Of a stretch of DNA of 64,000 nt, positions 1-9,232 are shown in pieces (the stretch's first letter is position 1; each line of letters opens with the position of its first letter). The notes under the pieces are model-generated. The model saw nothing but the letters and a program-made list of their open reading frames with translations. It had not been told where the DNA came from and did not search any database. Source of the stretch: Gelidibacter algens. Its GTDB lineage: Bacteria > Bacteroidota > Bacteroidia > Flavobacteriales > Flavobacteriaceae. Location: the NCBI RefSeq assembly GCF_001678675.1, contig NZ_LZRN01000019.1, forward strand, positions 1 to 64,000. Direction: 5' to 3'. A program made the position numbers and the translations under genes.

Positions 1-680
1 GTTAAGCTTTTGACTGAAGAGTGCACATCTCGTTTTGAGTAACGAATAACGAATAACGAATAACGAATAACGAATAACGAATAACGAATAACGAAGTTTG
101 AATTGTGAAGTTGGTGAGATTAGTCTGGAAGCTAGAAGTTGGAAGCTAGAAGAAGGAAGCTAGAAGTTGGAAGCAAGAAGCTGGAAGATTGAGAGTATAC
201 GAGTGAAGCTTACAATTTTTGTAAATGATTTATACGGATTATTCTGCGCTAATCTGCGTTATCTGCGGGAGGATTTTAATTATTACAGTTAAGCTTTTGA
301 CTGAAGAGTGCACATCTCGTTTTGAGTAACGAATAACGAATAACGAATAACGAATAACGAATATCGAATAACGAATAACGAATAACGAATAACGAAGTTT
401 GAATTGTGAAGTTGGTGAGATTAGTCTGGAAGCTAGAAGATGGAAGCTAGAAGTTGGAAGCTGGAAGTTAGAAGTTAGATGTTAGAAGATAGAAGCAAGA
501 AGATAGAAGCTAGAAGCTGGAAGCTAGAAGAAGGAAGCTAGAAGTTAAATGTTAGAAGATTTCCAGGCGAATTGATGATTGACTGATCAGAGCAAATAAA
601 AAGACTCCTGTCTCTCGGATTACGCTGATTTTTGCAGAAAGTATCAACTGGAGGCTACTACTACAGAACTACAAACCACA
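1..680. repeat. Intergenic block of short tandem repeats with a 287-bp duplicated unit
   Basis: There is no gene here. A segment beginning GTTAAGCTTTTGACTGAAG at position 1 recurs at 288. Each copy holds a unique leader, then a run of the 7-mer AACGAAT (about 41-94 and about 328-395, with one TATCGAAT variant in the second), then a shared stretch starting GTTTGAATTGTGAAG. Purine-rich runs of the form GAAGCTAGAAG/GAAGTTGGAAG follow (about 128-190 and 427-560). The two copies differ in repeat number, so slippage as well as duplication has shaped the block. It lies downstream of the minus-strand lnt gene and shows no coding potential. Confidence 0.9.
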
Positions 681-688
681 AATTATTC

Positions 689-2278
689 CTAAGAGATTTT
701 AGACTTTCTGAACATGGTGATTAGAAAGACAAAGATTGCGATAAAGATCGCTATTCGTGCTATATAGTCGCCGGCCCAGGTGTAAAAGGTCATTTTATCA
801 TTTGTTGTTAGGGTTCCTGATAATGCCCCTTGGGTGCCATAGGCTAATGATGATGTGATGTCGCCTTTGGCATTTATGAAGGCAGAGATTCCTGTGTTTG
901 CACTCCTGACAATATCCCGGCGGGTTTCTATAGCTCTCAAACGCGCATAACTTAAGTGTTGTTTGTGACCTTGGGTTTCGCCCCACCACGCATCATTGGT
1001 AACGATGGCTAACACCGTAGCACCGTTTCTGACATACCCGGTTACAAACTCGCCATAAACAGATTCATAACAAATAATAGGCCCAACCTTCAAATTGGGG
1101 TTTTCTGTCACAAAAACACTACGCGCGTCTTGCGTAGTTTTCATTGCTAAGGTGCCGCCCAAATCAATCATAAAATCGCCTATAAGTGGTTTTATAATAT
1201 CCTTATAAGGTAAAGTTTCAACACCTACAACCAATTTTGATTTGTGGTAGAGTTGAATACTATCACTGGTGTTGAGCATCATGGCCGAATTATAGTCATC
1301 ATACCAAAAACCGCTGCTATGGTAATTGGATTGTTCTTTTATTTGTGAAGCATCAGTAATGAAATTTATAAATGAGATGCCGGTAAGGATGTTGAGGTTG
1401 GGGTGTTTAGAAATATACAGATCGAGTTTTCGTTTAAAATACGCATCTTTCAGCTGGCTGATTTTTACATTATCTGCAAAGACCGTTTCTGGCGCCACAA
1501 CAAGGTCGGTGTGTTCTGTAATCTCATTATTTGTCAGCTGTAACAATAAATCGGCTATAGCTTCATTGGGCACATTGTACTTCTCAGAATAGGGATCAAT
1601 GTTGGGCTGTAACGCAATCACATTAATTTGTTCTCCCTCAGTTGTGTAGGTGTAATAAAGGGTTAAAGAAAAAATTATCGGCAAGCAAACCACACAGAGG
1701 ATAATGATGCCGTCCTTTTTTAGGTTTTTTACAGATTTTTCAAACTGATATTTGATGATGAGTTTATAAATGAGAATGTTGACAATCCATACCCATAAGG
1801 TGCCACCAAAAGTGCCTGTATATTCATACCATTGGATCCAGGTGAAATATTCTGAAAACCCGTTACCCAAATTCAGCCACGGCCACGAAAAATCCCATCC
1901 CAAATGGAGCTTTTCAAAAGACATCCATAAACACATCAAAAACAGCAAACTAATAGTCGATTTTGCCCGTTTGGCAACACTGTGGTATAGCACCATCAAA
2001 AGAGCCATTAATAGCGAATTCACCAAGATGGCAAAACTGGCTCCAAACACGTCAGCATATTGCAGCCAATTTGTGGTGATGAAATTCCAGATGACAAAGG
2101 AGACATAACTGTATCCGAAAACGGTCCATTTTTTCCAGCGTATTTGAGAAATTCTGAGGTCTCGTTCTACCAATAAAATTGGGACAAATCCTATAAAAAG
2201 TAAGACGGGAAAACCATAGGTGGGCCAACCAAATGCTAAAAGTAATCCTGAAAGTACCGCTAAAAGTAAGTGTTTCAT
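689..2278 (-). CDS. lnt: Apolipoprotein N-acyltransferase
   Basis: This inner-membrane enzyme adds the third acyl chain to the N-terminal cysteine of lipoproteins, using a phospholipid donor. The 529-residue length fits the family. About six hydrophobic segments occupy residues 1-210, followed by a periplasmic nitrilase-fold domain (about 215-490) and a last membrane helix near 505-525. The nitrilase triad is visible as Glu264 (APETVF), Lys346 (YHKSKLV) and Cys403 (IICYES). The start codon is followed by MKHLLLAVLSGLLLAFGWP, a typical Lnt first helix. The gene is transcribed alone on the minus strand. Its role fits the many predicted lipoproteins in this window. Confidence 0.95.
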   Translation of the reverse strand: MKHLLLAVLSGLLLAFGWPTYGFPVLLFIGFVPILLVERDLRISQIRWKKWTVFGYSYVSFVIWNFITTNWLQYADVFGASFAILVNSLLMALLMVLYHSVAKRAKSTISLLFLMCLWMSFEKLHLGWDFSWPWLNLGNGFSEYFTWIQWYEYTGTFGGTLWVWIVNILIYKLIIKYQFEKSVKNLKKDGIIILCVVCLPIIFSLTLYYTYTTEGEQINVIALQPNIDPYSEKYNVPNEAIADLLLQLTNNEITEHTDLVVAPETVFADNVKISQLKDAYFKRKLDLYISKHPNLNILTGISFINFITDASQIKEQSNYHSSGFWYDDYNSAMMLNTSDSIQLYHKSKLVVGVETLPYKDIIKPLIGDFMIDLGGTLAMKTTQDARSVFVTENPNLKVGPIICYESVYGEFVTGYVRNGATVLAIVTNDAWWGETQGHKQHLSYARLRAIETRRDIVRSANTGISAFINAKGDITSSLAYGTQGALSGTLTTNDKMTFYTWAGDYIARIAIFIAIFVFLITMFRKSKIS

Positions 2279-2417
2279 GGGGTGAATTTACAAACTAATT
2301 TGTTATTGTGCGAGAAATGAACCAAGGCCGTTTTATGATTTACGATTTTTGATTCCTGAAAAGTAGAATATTGTGGCGATTAGAATTTAATAGAACAACA
2401 ATTAATTAAAGGTGGTA

Positions 2418-3488
2418 CTATCGGAACACACTGAAATCTAATTTTAAGGAAAACACGTTGGAGTAGAGGGCCGCACTTTGATCGCCAATATCGGTAAACG
2501 CATAATCAATTTGAATGCCCCTGTATTTGAAACCAACACCAAAATTGGGTTGAAAGGTTAAACTTTCAGAGCTATCGAGTTGGAGCTCATTTTGAAAATT
2601 CCCGACACCTGCTCTTAAAAAAACCAAATCGGTATACCCGAATTCAAACCCTAAAGAGGGCGTGACACTTGCAAAGGAGTTGGAGATGATATCATTATTT
2701 TGCTCAAAACGGACATTGAGGTCCAAAGCGGTTACTAGGGAATAATCATAGTGAAATATAAACTTTTTGGACATGCCCAACTGCAATTTAGGGATGGTCA
2801 ATTCTGTAGATTCCGGTACTTCCTGATTTTGGCCTTCCACAGCGTCTTCAATGGCAGCCAACTTGTCCTTGTCAAAAGACCACGCATTAAATGTGGTGGT
2901 AATATCTCTTGCCATCAAGCCAAACTTCCAATCATTTTGTGATTGAAACTGAATGCCTAAATCGAGACCAAATCCCCAAGAGGAAGCAAAATCTCCAATA
3001 ATCCGGCGGATGACCTTCGCATTCACTCCATAACTAAAACCATCCAAAGGAATTTTTCGCGCATAGGAAAACGTGAGTCCATAATCGGCGGTGGAGAAGA
3101 GGCTGATTCGATCATAATTAATAGTGCCCTGATCATCAATTAATTGGGTAGTATCGAGGATGTCATCAACGCCAAATCTGATCAAAGACAAACCAATGGC
3201 ACTTCTATCATCTAAAGGCATTGCAAAGGCCGCATAATTATAGTTGGCAATATTGGCAAAATAACTGGAGTGCATCAATGCGATTTGATTGTCTTCAATA
3301 CCCGTCAATCCCGCAGGATTCCAATACCCAGAATTCACATCGGCCGATTGGGATACCACGGCATTGCTCATCCCCAACGCTGCGGCATCAACGCCTATAT
3401 TCATAAACTCATTGGAGTATTTACGAGCGGTTTGTCCATAAACAACGATGGTCAGCAGGAAAGATGCAACAAAGATATTCGTTTTCAA
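2418..3488 (-). CDS. PorV/PorQ-family outer-membrane beta-barrel protein (PorV2-like)
   Basis: The protein is a predicted outer-membrane barrel of the PorV/PorQ/FadL-like group, whose best known member PorV is the shuttle of the type IX secretion system. The mature part opens with a motif of the type NIGVDAAALGMSNAVV, with SGYWNPAGL downstream, both typical of the group, and ends in strands with a terminal aromatic (LDFSVFR). The frame is open to 3602, but a signal peptide (KTNIFVASFLLTIVVYGQ) starts immediately after an in-frame TTG at 3488, which I prefer as start (356 residues). The long form would bury the signal peptide under about 38 charged residues. Whether it works with T9SS or is only a relative cannot be told from sequence alone. 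Confidence 0.75.
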   Translation of the reverse strand: MKTNIFVASFLLTIVVYGQTARKYSNEFMNIGVDAAALGMSNAVVSQSADVNSGYWNPAGLTGIEDNQIALMHSSYFANIANYNYAAFAMPLDDRSAIGLSLIRFGVDDILDTTQLIDDQGTINYDRISLFSTADYGLTFSYARKIPLDGFSYGVNAKVIRRIIGDFASSWGFGLDLGIQFQSQNDWKFGLMARDITTTFNAWSFDKDKLAAIEDAVEGQNQEVPESTELTIPKLQLGMSKKFIFHYDYSLVTALDLNVRFEQNNDIISNSFASVTPSLGFEFGYTDLVFLRAGVGNFQNELQLDSSESLTFQPNFGVGFKYRGIQIDYAFTDIGDQSAALYSNVFSLKLDFSVFR

Positions 3489-3898
3489 CAGCAAAATTTT
3501 TACAAAGATGCACAATATTTTTGTTAGTGAAACTCTGTTTTGAAAAGTTACGACGAAGTACTTTAGTGCCTCTCGCTCAATCTTCTGAAAATTTTGAAAC
3601 AAATTTCACCGATTTTCACTGATTCACCAATTGCTTAAAATAAGGGTGTATATCGTTACTGTAAATTTCGCTAATGCAAAAGACTTTCAGTCTGTTTTAA
3701 AATACCATTGTCACACTTTAGTCTATAGTTGTTAGTTAAACTTCAAAATGGCATTACATATTGTGTCCTGCGTTATTTGAAGCAACAGCAACAATTACAT
3801 TTTATCAGCTTTTACTTTTTAATAAAATAAGTTTTCAATATTGGTCACTATACATATTCTTATAAAAATAGTTTGCTATTTTTACACAAACTTATACT

Positions 3899-4657
3899 AT
3901 GGCTCTCAAAAGACACCTTCCCAATATCATCACCCTGCTCAATTTATTTTGTGGCAGCATTGCGGTTTTATTTGCCGTTCAAAATAATTTTGTTGCCGCA
4001 GCACTCTTTGTGTTTTTAGGAATTTTCTTTGATTTTTTTGATGGTCTCGTGGCTAGAAAATTGAATGTACAGAGTCCGCTGGGTCTCCAATTGGATTCTT
4101 TGGCCGATATGGTGACTAGCGGATTGGTGCCCGGAATTGTCATGTTTAAACTGCTGACTCTAGCGACCAATGCTTCTACCAGCTTTAGATTGGGTGATGC
4201 TTGGGATAGCAGCATGAATTGGATCTCCATACAATTTTCGCCGATAGCATTGATAGGCCTTTTGATCACCTTAGCTTCGGCTTACCGATTGGCAAAATTT
4301 AACCTTGACGAGGATCAGCAGTCTTCTTTTACAGGATTGCCAACCCCGGCCAATGCGTTATTGATCCTTTCCTTGCCTTTAATTATGGAGTTTCAAAATA
4401 GCAATGCCATAAATGCGATCATCCTGAACCCTTGGTTTTTGGTTGCCATGACATTGTTGAGCTGTTACATGCTAAATGCAAACATTAAACTTTTTGCCTT
4501 GAAATTTAAGGACTGGGGATTTAAAAACAATGCCGTCCGTTATATTTTTATTGTCATGTGTGCCATCTTTATTGTACTTTTTAAATTCTTGGCCATACCC
4601 ATTATCATCGTTTTTTATGTGTTGTTATCCTTATTTTCCAAATCTTTAAGCAAATAG
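3899..4657 (+). CDS. pssA: CDP-diacylglycerol--serine O-phosphatidyltransferase
   Basis: The enzyme makes phosphatidylserine from CDP-diacylglycerol and serine, the first step to phosphatidylethanolamine. The CDP-alcohol phosphatidyltransferase signature (DGxxAR then G, D and D) is complete near residues 42-66: DGLVAR, then GLQLDSLAD. The remainder of the 252 residues is hydrophobic with about seven membrane segments, as usual for the type II enzyme. The start is followed by MALKRHLPNIITLLNLFCG, the typical opening of flavobacterial PssA. It stands alone between a minus-strand barrel gene and the DUF808 gene. Confidence 0.93.
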   Translation: MALKRHLPNIITLLNLFCGSIAVLFAVQNNFVAAALFVFLGIFFDFFDGLVARKLNVQSPLGLQLDSLADMVTSGLVPGIVMFKLLTLATNASTSFRLGDAWDSSMNWISIQFSPIALIGLLITLASAYRLAKFNLDEDQQSSFTGLPTPANALLILSLPLIMEFQNSNAINAIILNPWFLVAMTLLSCYMLNANIKLFALKFKDWGFKNNAVRYIFIVMCAIFIVLFKFLAIPIIIVFYVLLSLFSKSLSK

Positions 4658-4712
4658 AATTACAATCACTTTTAGCAATTTCTATTCATTTCATTAAAAT
4701 AATTATAACGAC

Positions 4713-5589
4713 ATGGCCTCAGGATTTTTTGCACTTTTAGATGATATAGGAACACTTATGGATGACGTGGCCTCAATGGCTAAAATATCCACAAAAAAAA
4801 CAGCCGGAATTTTGGGTGATGACCTCGCGGTTAATGACGGAAAAAGCCTCCGGTTTTGTGGCCTCTCGAGAAATTCCTGTATTGTGGGCCATTACGAAGG
4901 GTTCATTTATCAACAAAATTATTATTTTGCCCATTGCTTTTTTATTGAGTGCTTTTTTACCAGTGGCTGTAACGGTTGTGCTGATATTAGGCGGAATTTA
5001 TTTGGCTTATGAAGGTGCTGAGAAGCTATATGAATATATCGTGCCGCACAAACATGCGACTGAGAACGTACAAACCGAGGGTCTTAGCGAAGCAGATATT
5101 TTGGAAATTGAAAAGTCAAAAATTAAATCGGCTATCATTACTGATTTTATCCTCTCTGTAGAAATTGTCATTATCGCCCTTGGCAGTGTTGTTGGTCTAC
5201 CACTTTTAAATCAAGTTTTGGTGGTGACCATTGTCGCGCTTATCGCCACGGTTGGTGTGTACGGCATTGTTGCTTTAATTGTCAGAATGGACGATTTTGG
5301 TTTCAGGTTGATCCAAATGAATGAAAAGGACAAAAGTATCTCTGACTTTTTTGGCCACCTATTGGTCAACGGCTTGCCATGGGTCATCAAGAGTTTGGGG
5401 GTTATTGGTACTATTGCTTTATTGTTGGTAGCAGGAGGTATATTTGCTCATAATCTGGAATTTTTGCACCACTTTTTGGAGACTTGGCCATCTATTCTCA
5501 AAGAGTTTCTTTTGGGCATTGTGTTTGGTTTCGTGGCCTTACTGGTTTTTAATGGGGTTAAGAAGTTGATTGGGTTGGTTAGGAAGTGA
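4713..5589 (+). pseudogene. DUF808 (YedI-like) membrane protein gene, frameshifted
   Basis: Two frames together encode one DUF808 protein, a family of inner-membrane proteins of unknown function that includes E. coli YedI. The first frame from ATG 4713 reads MASGFFALLDDIGTLMDD and continues through KKTAGILGDDLAVND. The second frame takes over at about 4840 with EKASGFVASREIPVLW and runs through four to five membrane segments to the stop at 5589. The switch is at GACGGAAAAAGCC (about 4839-4850) and is explained by one extra base. Without it the protein would be about 291 residues, a full family length. This is either a true frameshift or a sequencing error. Nothing suggests programmed slippage. 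Confidence 0.8.
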
Positions 5590-5598
5590 GTTTAAAGT

Positions 5599-5857
5599 GT
5601 TGTTGGTGGAAAACACCAACAACGGCATTAAGGGTTTAAATTAGTTTTCTATACGTGTTGATGAAACGCCAATGTTGGTGTTTTTCACCAACAGTTTACT
5701 CCTTGTTTAAATTAAGTTAACAGGTAGCTTTTATCTTTGGGTTGTCGTTAGTAATGGTAATTTTTAGAGAGAGTGTTGTTGGTGGAAAACACCAACAACG
5801 GCAGAAGTAGCCCTGATTTATAGAGAGAGAGAGTTGTAGGTGGAAAACACCAGCAAC
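5599..5857. repeat. Four copies of a palindromic hairpin element
   Basis: Four hairpins lie between the DUF808 gene and the antitoxin gene. Copies at 5599-5623 and 5775-5799 are identical: a perfect 10-bp stem GTTGTTGGTG/CACCAACAAC around a GAAAA loop, followed by GGCA. Copy 5673-5693 is in the opposite orientation (8-bp stem, loop TTTTT). Copy 5833-5857 is diverged, with two stem mismatches. The first could end transcription of DUF808, but repeated copies and the lack of T-tracts fit a REP/MITE-like element better. Confidence 0.85.
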
Positions 5858-5946
5858 GGCATAAGATTTTGATTTTTTTTATTTAGGTATCTACGCCAAA
5901 GCCAGAATCTAAGATAGAATTTTCATAAATTAGTCAAAAGAATATC

Positions 5947-6192
5947 ATGGAGACAATTAAATTAAGAAAAAAGCTCATAAAACAATTTGAAGTTATTCTC
6001 AAGGATGAAGCAAAACTTCACGCCTTAGAAGGTCTTTTGGATGCTCTTAATTCTGGTCAGGGACTTTCAAATGTTCCCAATGCTCATTATGATCTCATAC
6101 ATGAAACGCGGAAGGAATATCTTAATAAAGATTGCGAAGGTAAGAGTTGGGAGGACGTAAAGCAAAGCTTGATCGTCAAATATGGGTTATAA
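5947..6192 (+). CDS. Predicted antitoxin of a RelE/ParE-type toxin-antitoxin pair
   Basis: This is a small protein of 81 residues with a charged, helical N-terminal half (METIKLRKKLIKQF) and a C-terminal stretch resembling the short addiction-module proteins that precede ParE/RelE-like toxins. Function is inferred mainly from position. Its last codons overlap the ATG of a toxin-like frame at 6182, the usual translational coupling of antitoxin-toxin operons. No DNA-binding motif can be named with certainty. It lies directly after the hairpin repeats. Confidence 0.55.
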   Translation: METIKLRKKLIKQFEVILKDEAKLHALEGLLDALNSGQGLSNVPNAHYDLIHETRKEYLNKDCEGKSWEDVKQSLIVKYGL

Positions 6193-6474
6193 TTTAATTA
6201 TTCTTCCGCTTGCTCAGCAAGAAATCGGCTACGCGATAAACTGTATGAACTCAAGCAAAAAGGACTAGGAGGTGAATTCATAACCTATCTTGATAACTAT
6301 TTATTAACACTTAGAGCGGGAGGAGCGATTTTTAAAATCAGAAAGTATCCCTATTTTAGAGAGTTGCCATTAAAGAAATTTCCGTTTGTGATTATTTACG
6401 AAATAAGGGATAATGATATCTTAATCTATTCAGTCTTCAACACCCATCAAAATCCAACCAAGAAATTGGATTAA
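6182..6474 (+). pseudogene. RelE/ParE-like toxin gene, frameshifted
   Basis: From ATG 6182 the frame reads MGYNLIILPLAQQEIGYA and hits a stop about ten codons later. A second frame from about 6235 continues with DKLYELKQKGLGGEF and ends with YSVFNTHQNPTKKLD at 6474. Joined at about 6232-6235, with one base missing in this sequence, they give roughly 97 residues. The layout is that of a ParE/RelE toxin: an N-terminal strand, a helix with LAQQEI, the KGLGGEF segment, then strands with FRELPLKKFPFVIIYEI. The first frame overlaps the antitoxin by 11 bases. The toxin is probably inactive if the shift is real, and the antitoxin is intact. Confidence 0.7.
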
Positions 6475-6492
6475 CAAAAGCAGGTTGGGCCA

Positions 6493-7233
6493 CTAAAAAA
6501 AGAGTTTCTTTTTACGCAATTCAAAATTCTGGCCCAAATATACTTTACGTACCATTTCATCTTCAGCCAATTCTTCTGGTTTTCCGGCTTTTAAAATATT
6601 GCCCTCAAACATCAAGTAAGTTCTGTCCGTAATGGCCAAGGTTTCCTGCACATTGTGGTCGGTGATCAGGATGCCAATATTCTTTTTGGTCAGTTGCGCC
6701 ACAATACGTTGAATGTCTTCTACAGCAACGGGATCTACACCCGCAAAAGGTTCATCTAATAATATAAAGTTAGGATTTGTGGCCAAAGCGCGTGCAATTT
6801 CCGTACGTCTGCGTTCACCCCCTGATAATAAATCGCCTCTACTTTTTCTGATATGCCCCAATCCAAATTCTTCTATTAGAGACTCCATCTTATCCTGCTG
6901 TTCTTTTTTTGACAATTTTGTCATTTGGAGTACGCTCAAGATATTGTCCTCAATACTCAATTTTCTGAACACAGAAGCTTCTTGTGCCAAATAGCCAATT
7001 CCATTTTGGGCACGTTTGTACATGGGGTATTTGGTAATTTCTTTATTGTCAAGATAAATGTTGCCCCCATTAGGTTTGATCAAGCCTACGATCATGTAAA
7101 AAGAGGTGGTTTTTCCCGCTCCATTTGGTCCAAGCAAACCTACAATCTCTCCTTGATTAACTTCTAAGGAGACATTTTTAACCACTTGACGCCCACTGTA
7201 GGACTTCATTAAATTTGATGCACTTAGCTTCAT
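6493..7233 (-). CDS. lptB: LPS export ABC transporter ATP-binding protein
   Basis: This is the cytoplasmic ATPase that powers lipopolysaccharide extraction from the inner membrane with LptFGC. All ABC motifs are present in 246 residues: Walker [10 protein letters not shown] (about 35-43), signature LSGGERRR (about 137-144), Walker [13 protein letters not shown] and the H-loop ITDHNV. The FAGVDP form after Walker B is characteristic of LptB. It is the last gene of a minus-strand operon that begins with kdsD, with only 12 bases from the preceding gene. The pairing with a Kdo-pathway enzyme supports an LPS role. Confidence 0.93.
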   Translation of the reverse strand: MKLSASNLMKSYSGRQVVKNVSLEVNQGEIVGLLGPNGAGKTTSFYMIVGLIKPNGGNIYLDNKEITKYPMYKRAQNGIGYLAQEASVFRKLSIEDNILSVLQMTKLSKKEQQDKMESLIEEFGLGHIRKSRGDLLSGGERRRTEIARALATNPNFILLDEPFAGVDPVAVEDIQRIVAQLTKKNIGILITDHNVQETLAITDRTYLMFEGNILKAGKPEELAEDEMVRKVYLGQNFELRKKKLFF

Positions 7234-7245
7234 TGATTTTGTTTA

Positions 7246-8055
7246 TTAGAGCAAACTTACAATTTTTAATTTTATTAAAACACGTTTAAAGAAACTCCAA
7301 ATCGTGCTTAAACGTATTGCAAACTCTGATTTTAACTTAGTTTTAGGGTTGCCAAAATTATTTGCACAAAAATCATTTGTTTCAGGAAAGTTTAATTTTT
7401 CAGCATTTGAGATGTTTTGATCGTGGATGACCTGCATCCAGAGCGGTTGGGTGTTTAAGATGACATGTTGTGTATCATGCCACTCTAAGTGCGGTCTGCT
7501 CAAAATCGTTTGAAAATTATCACAGTATTCTACAAAACTCAAAAACGGATTATACGCCACATTCATGATCCTGACCACATCGCTTTTTTTACCAGGAATG
7601 AATTGAAAGCCTCTAACGGCATCAACAATAAAAGGGTCTTGTGATTTAAAAGCTCTCTGAATAGTTTCTATGAATGACTTATGCAGGGCATCATCATTAT
7701 CCATACGTGTAGTGATGATATGAGTGTCAGAAGACGTTAAGTACAATTTGATTTCCGCTGTTAGGACGTCAATAATATTTGTAGATGCTGAGAGATAGAG
7801 CGGCTTGAAATTTGGATAGGAGTGTGATATTTCAGACACTTTAGTTTTGAAAACATCTGGTGTTTCAGAGTCAAAACAGACCAACCATTTAAAATTCTGA
7901 TTGGTCTGTTGAGTTACTGACGGCAGACAATAGGTGTTGAAAAGCTCAAATCGGTTTTTTAGCCATGCTTCAGACACCACAGGTTCCCCCTTTTTAGTAG
8001 TTTGCCACTCCTCAAGTTTGAGATTAAAGCGAGTGATTAAAAAATGTTGAAACAT
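7246..8055 (-). CDS. Putative rhamnosyltransferase-like glycosyltransferase
   Basis: The 269-residue protein begins MFQHFLITRFNLKLEEW and carries an acidic nucleotide-sugar/metal site of DxD type in RMDNDDAL (about residues 117-124). A strand reading FKWLVCFDSET precedes it, as in a GT-A fold. The pattern matches the family annotated as putative rhamnosyl transferases. Substrate cannot be read from sequence. The gene sits 9 bases after the carboxymuconolactone-decarboxylase-like gene and 12 before lptB, which suggests a surface-polysaccharide or LPS role. Confidence 0.7.
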   Translation of the reverse strand: MFQHFLITRFNLKLEEWQTTKKGEPVVSEAWLKNRFELFNTYCLPSVTQQTNQNFKWLVCFDSETPDVFKTKVSEISHSYPNFKPLYLSASTNIIDVLTAEIKLYLTSSDTHIITTRMDNDDALHKSFIETIQRAFKSQDPFIVDAVRGFQFIPGKKSDVVRIMNVAYNPFLSFVEYCDNFQTILSRPHLEWHDTQHVILNTQPLWMQVIHDQNISNAEKLNFPETNDFCANNFGNPKTKLKSEFAIRLSTIWSFFKRVLIKLKIVSLL

Positions 8056-8064
8056 TTGAGAATC

Positions 8065-8415
8065 TTATGACTGTTGCTCAAGGGCCTCCCAAAATTCATA
8101 AGCTCTGCGAAGGTGTGGAACCACAATAGTACCACCTACCAGGGTAGCAATCCCTAAGGCTTCATTGATTTCTGCTTTAGTAAGTCCATGTTTGTAGCTG
8201 GTTTCTAAATGGTATTTAATACAATCATCACATCGTAATACCGCAGAAGCCACTAAACCTAAAAGCTCTTTGGTTTTAACATCCAGCGCACCTTCCGCGT
8301 AAGCGTTGGTATCTAAATTGAAAATACGCTTGATAATTTTGTTGTTGTCATCACCCAAAATTTTTGCGTTCATTTTGGTGCGATAGTCATTAAATTCTTT
8401 GACAGTATCAGACAT
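8065..8415 (-). CDS. Carboxymuconolactone decarboxylase/AhpD-family protein
   Basis: This is a 116-residue all-helical protein with a CxxC-x3-H motif in LRCDDCIKYH (about residues 57-66). That is the AhpD-type redox pair, so a peroxidase or disulfide-reducing role is more likely than aromatic decarboxylation. It overlaps the tatC stop by 8 bases, so the two are probably translated together. The conserved ending (ATLVGGTIVVPHLRRAYEFW) is common in small Bacteroidota members of this family. The true substrate is unknown. Confidence 0.85.
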   Translation of the reverse strand: MSDTVKEFNDYRTKMNAKILGDDNNKIIKRIFNLDTNAYAEGALDVKTKELLGLVASAVLRCDDCIKYHLETSYKHGLTKAEINEALGIATLVGGTIVVPHLRRAYEFWEALEQQS

Positions 8416-9232
8416 GTTTCTTATTTTTTCGTTTCTGATTTCTGACCACTATGGCAGAAATGTAAATGCTTATTTGGTATAATATAAGAATAGGAATGGC
8501 CACAATAACCTGACTCGCAATATCTGGAGGTGTGATGACTGCAGAGATAATCAGGACGCCTACCAATGCATATTTTCTGTATTTTTTAAGAAATTCTGGG
8601 GTAACCAATCCGATTTTGGTCAAGAAATAAATGATGATGGGCAGCTCGAACACCAGGCCTGCAGCTATAGATGACGATCGGACAAGACTAATATAGGAAC
8701 TGATATCAAATTGATTGGTGACTTCACTACTGACAGAATAGGTGCCTAAAAAGTTTATGGATAATGGGGTGATGACATAATAGCCAAACAAGACGCCCAA
8801 AAAGAATAATAAAGAGGAAATAATGATAAATCCGCGTGAACTTTGTCGTTCGTTATCCAACAAGCCGGGGCTGACAAAAAGCCATACCTGGTAGATGATA
8901 TAAGGGAATGCAATAATGAATCCAGCATAGATGGAGGTCCAAATATCGGCAGAGAATTGCCCTCCCATTGTTCTACTTTGAATGGTAAATGGAAAGGATT
9001 CTGCGCAAAATGTAGAATCGACACGTAAAAAGGTTGACAATTTGCACAAGTACTTATAAGTGGGGAAATCCATACTCTTCGGCCCAAAAATAATGTTATC
9101 AAAAATCCATCGAGAAAAAATGAATGCCACAAGTCCTGCAATAACAATACTTAGGGTGATACGGATGAGATGCCAGCGTAAATCTTCAAGATGATCTAAA
9201 AAGGACATCTCATTGGAGGGTTTTTTTGCCAT
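8408..9232 (-). CDS. tatC: Sec-independent protein translocase subunit TatC
   Basis: TatC is the receptor of the twin-arginine pathway, which exports folded proteins. The N-terminus has the conserved MSFLDHLEDLRWHLIR segment that contacts the signal peptide, and six membrane segments follow within 274 residues. An extended periplasmic first loop with several cysteines (about residues 60-85) is a feature of the Bacteroidota form. It overlaps kdsD by one base and the next gene by 8 bases, so it belongs to the same operon. No tatA is in the window. Confidence 0.95.
   Translation of the reverse strand: MAKKPSNEMSFLDHLEDLRWHLIRITLSIVIAGLVAFIFSRWIFDNIIFGPKSMDFPTYKYLCKLSTFLRVDSTFCAESFPFTIQSRTMGGQFSADIWTSIYAGFIIAFPYIIYQVWLFVSPGLLDNERQSSRGFIIISSLLFFLGVLFGYYVITPLSINFLGTYSVSSEVTNQFDISSYISLVRSSSIAAGLVFELPIIIYFLTKIGLVTPEFLKKYRKYALVGVLIISAVITPPDIASQVIVAIPILILYQISIYISAIVVRNQKRKNKKHV

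Noticed and set aside
4839-4850. Programmed ribosomal frameshift in the DUF808 gene
   Set aside because: The shift needed is +1 and the site has no slippery heptamer or stop codon typical of programmed +1 sites. Other frameshifts in the window point to ordinary indels.
5599-5857. CRISPR-like palindromic repeats
   Set aside because: Spacing is irregular (about 40-100 bases), one copy is inverted, and there are no cas genes. A REP/MITE-like element fits better.
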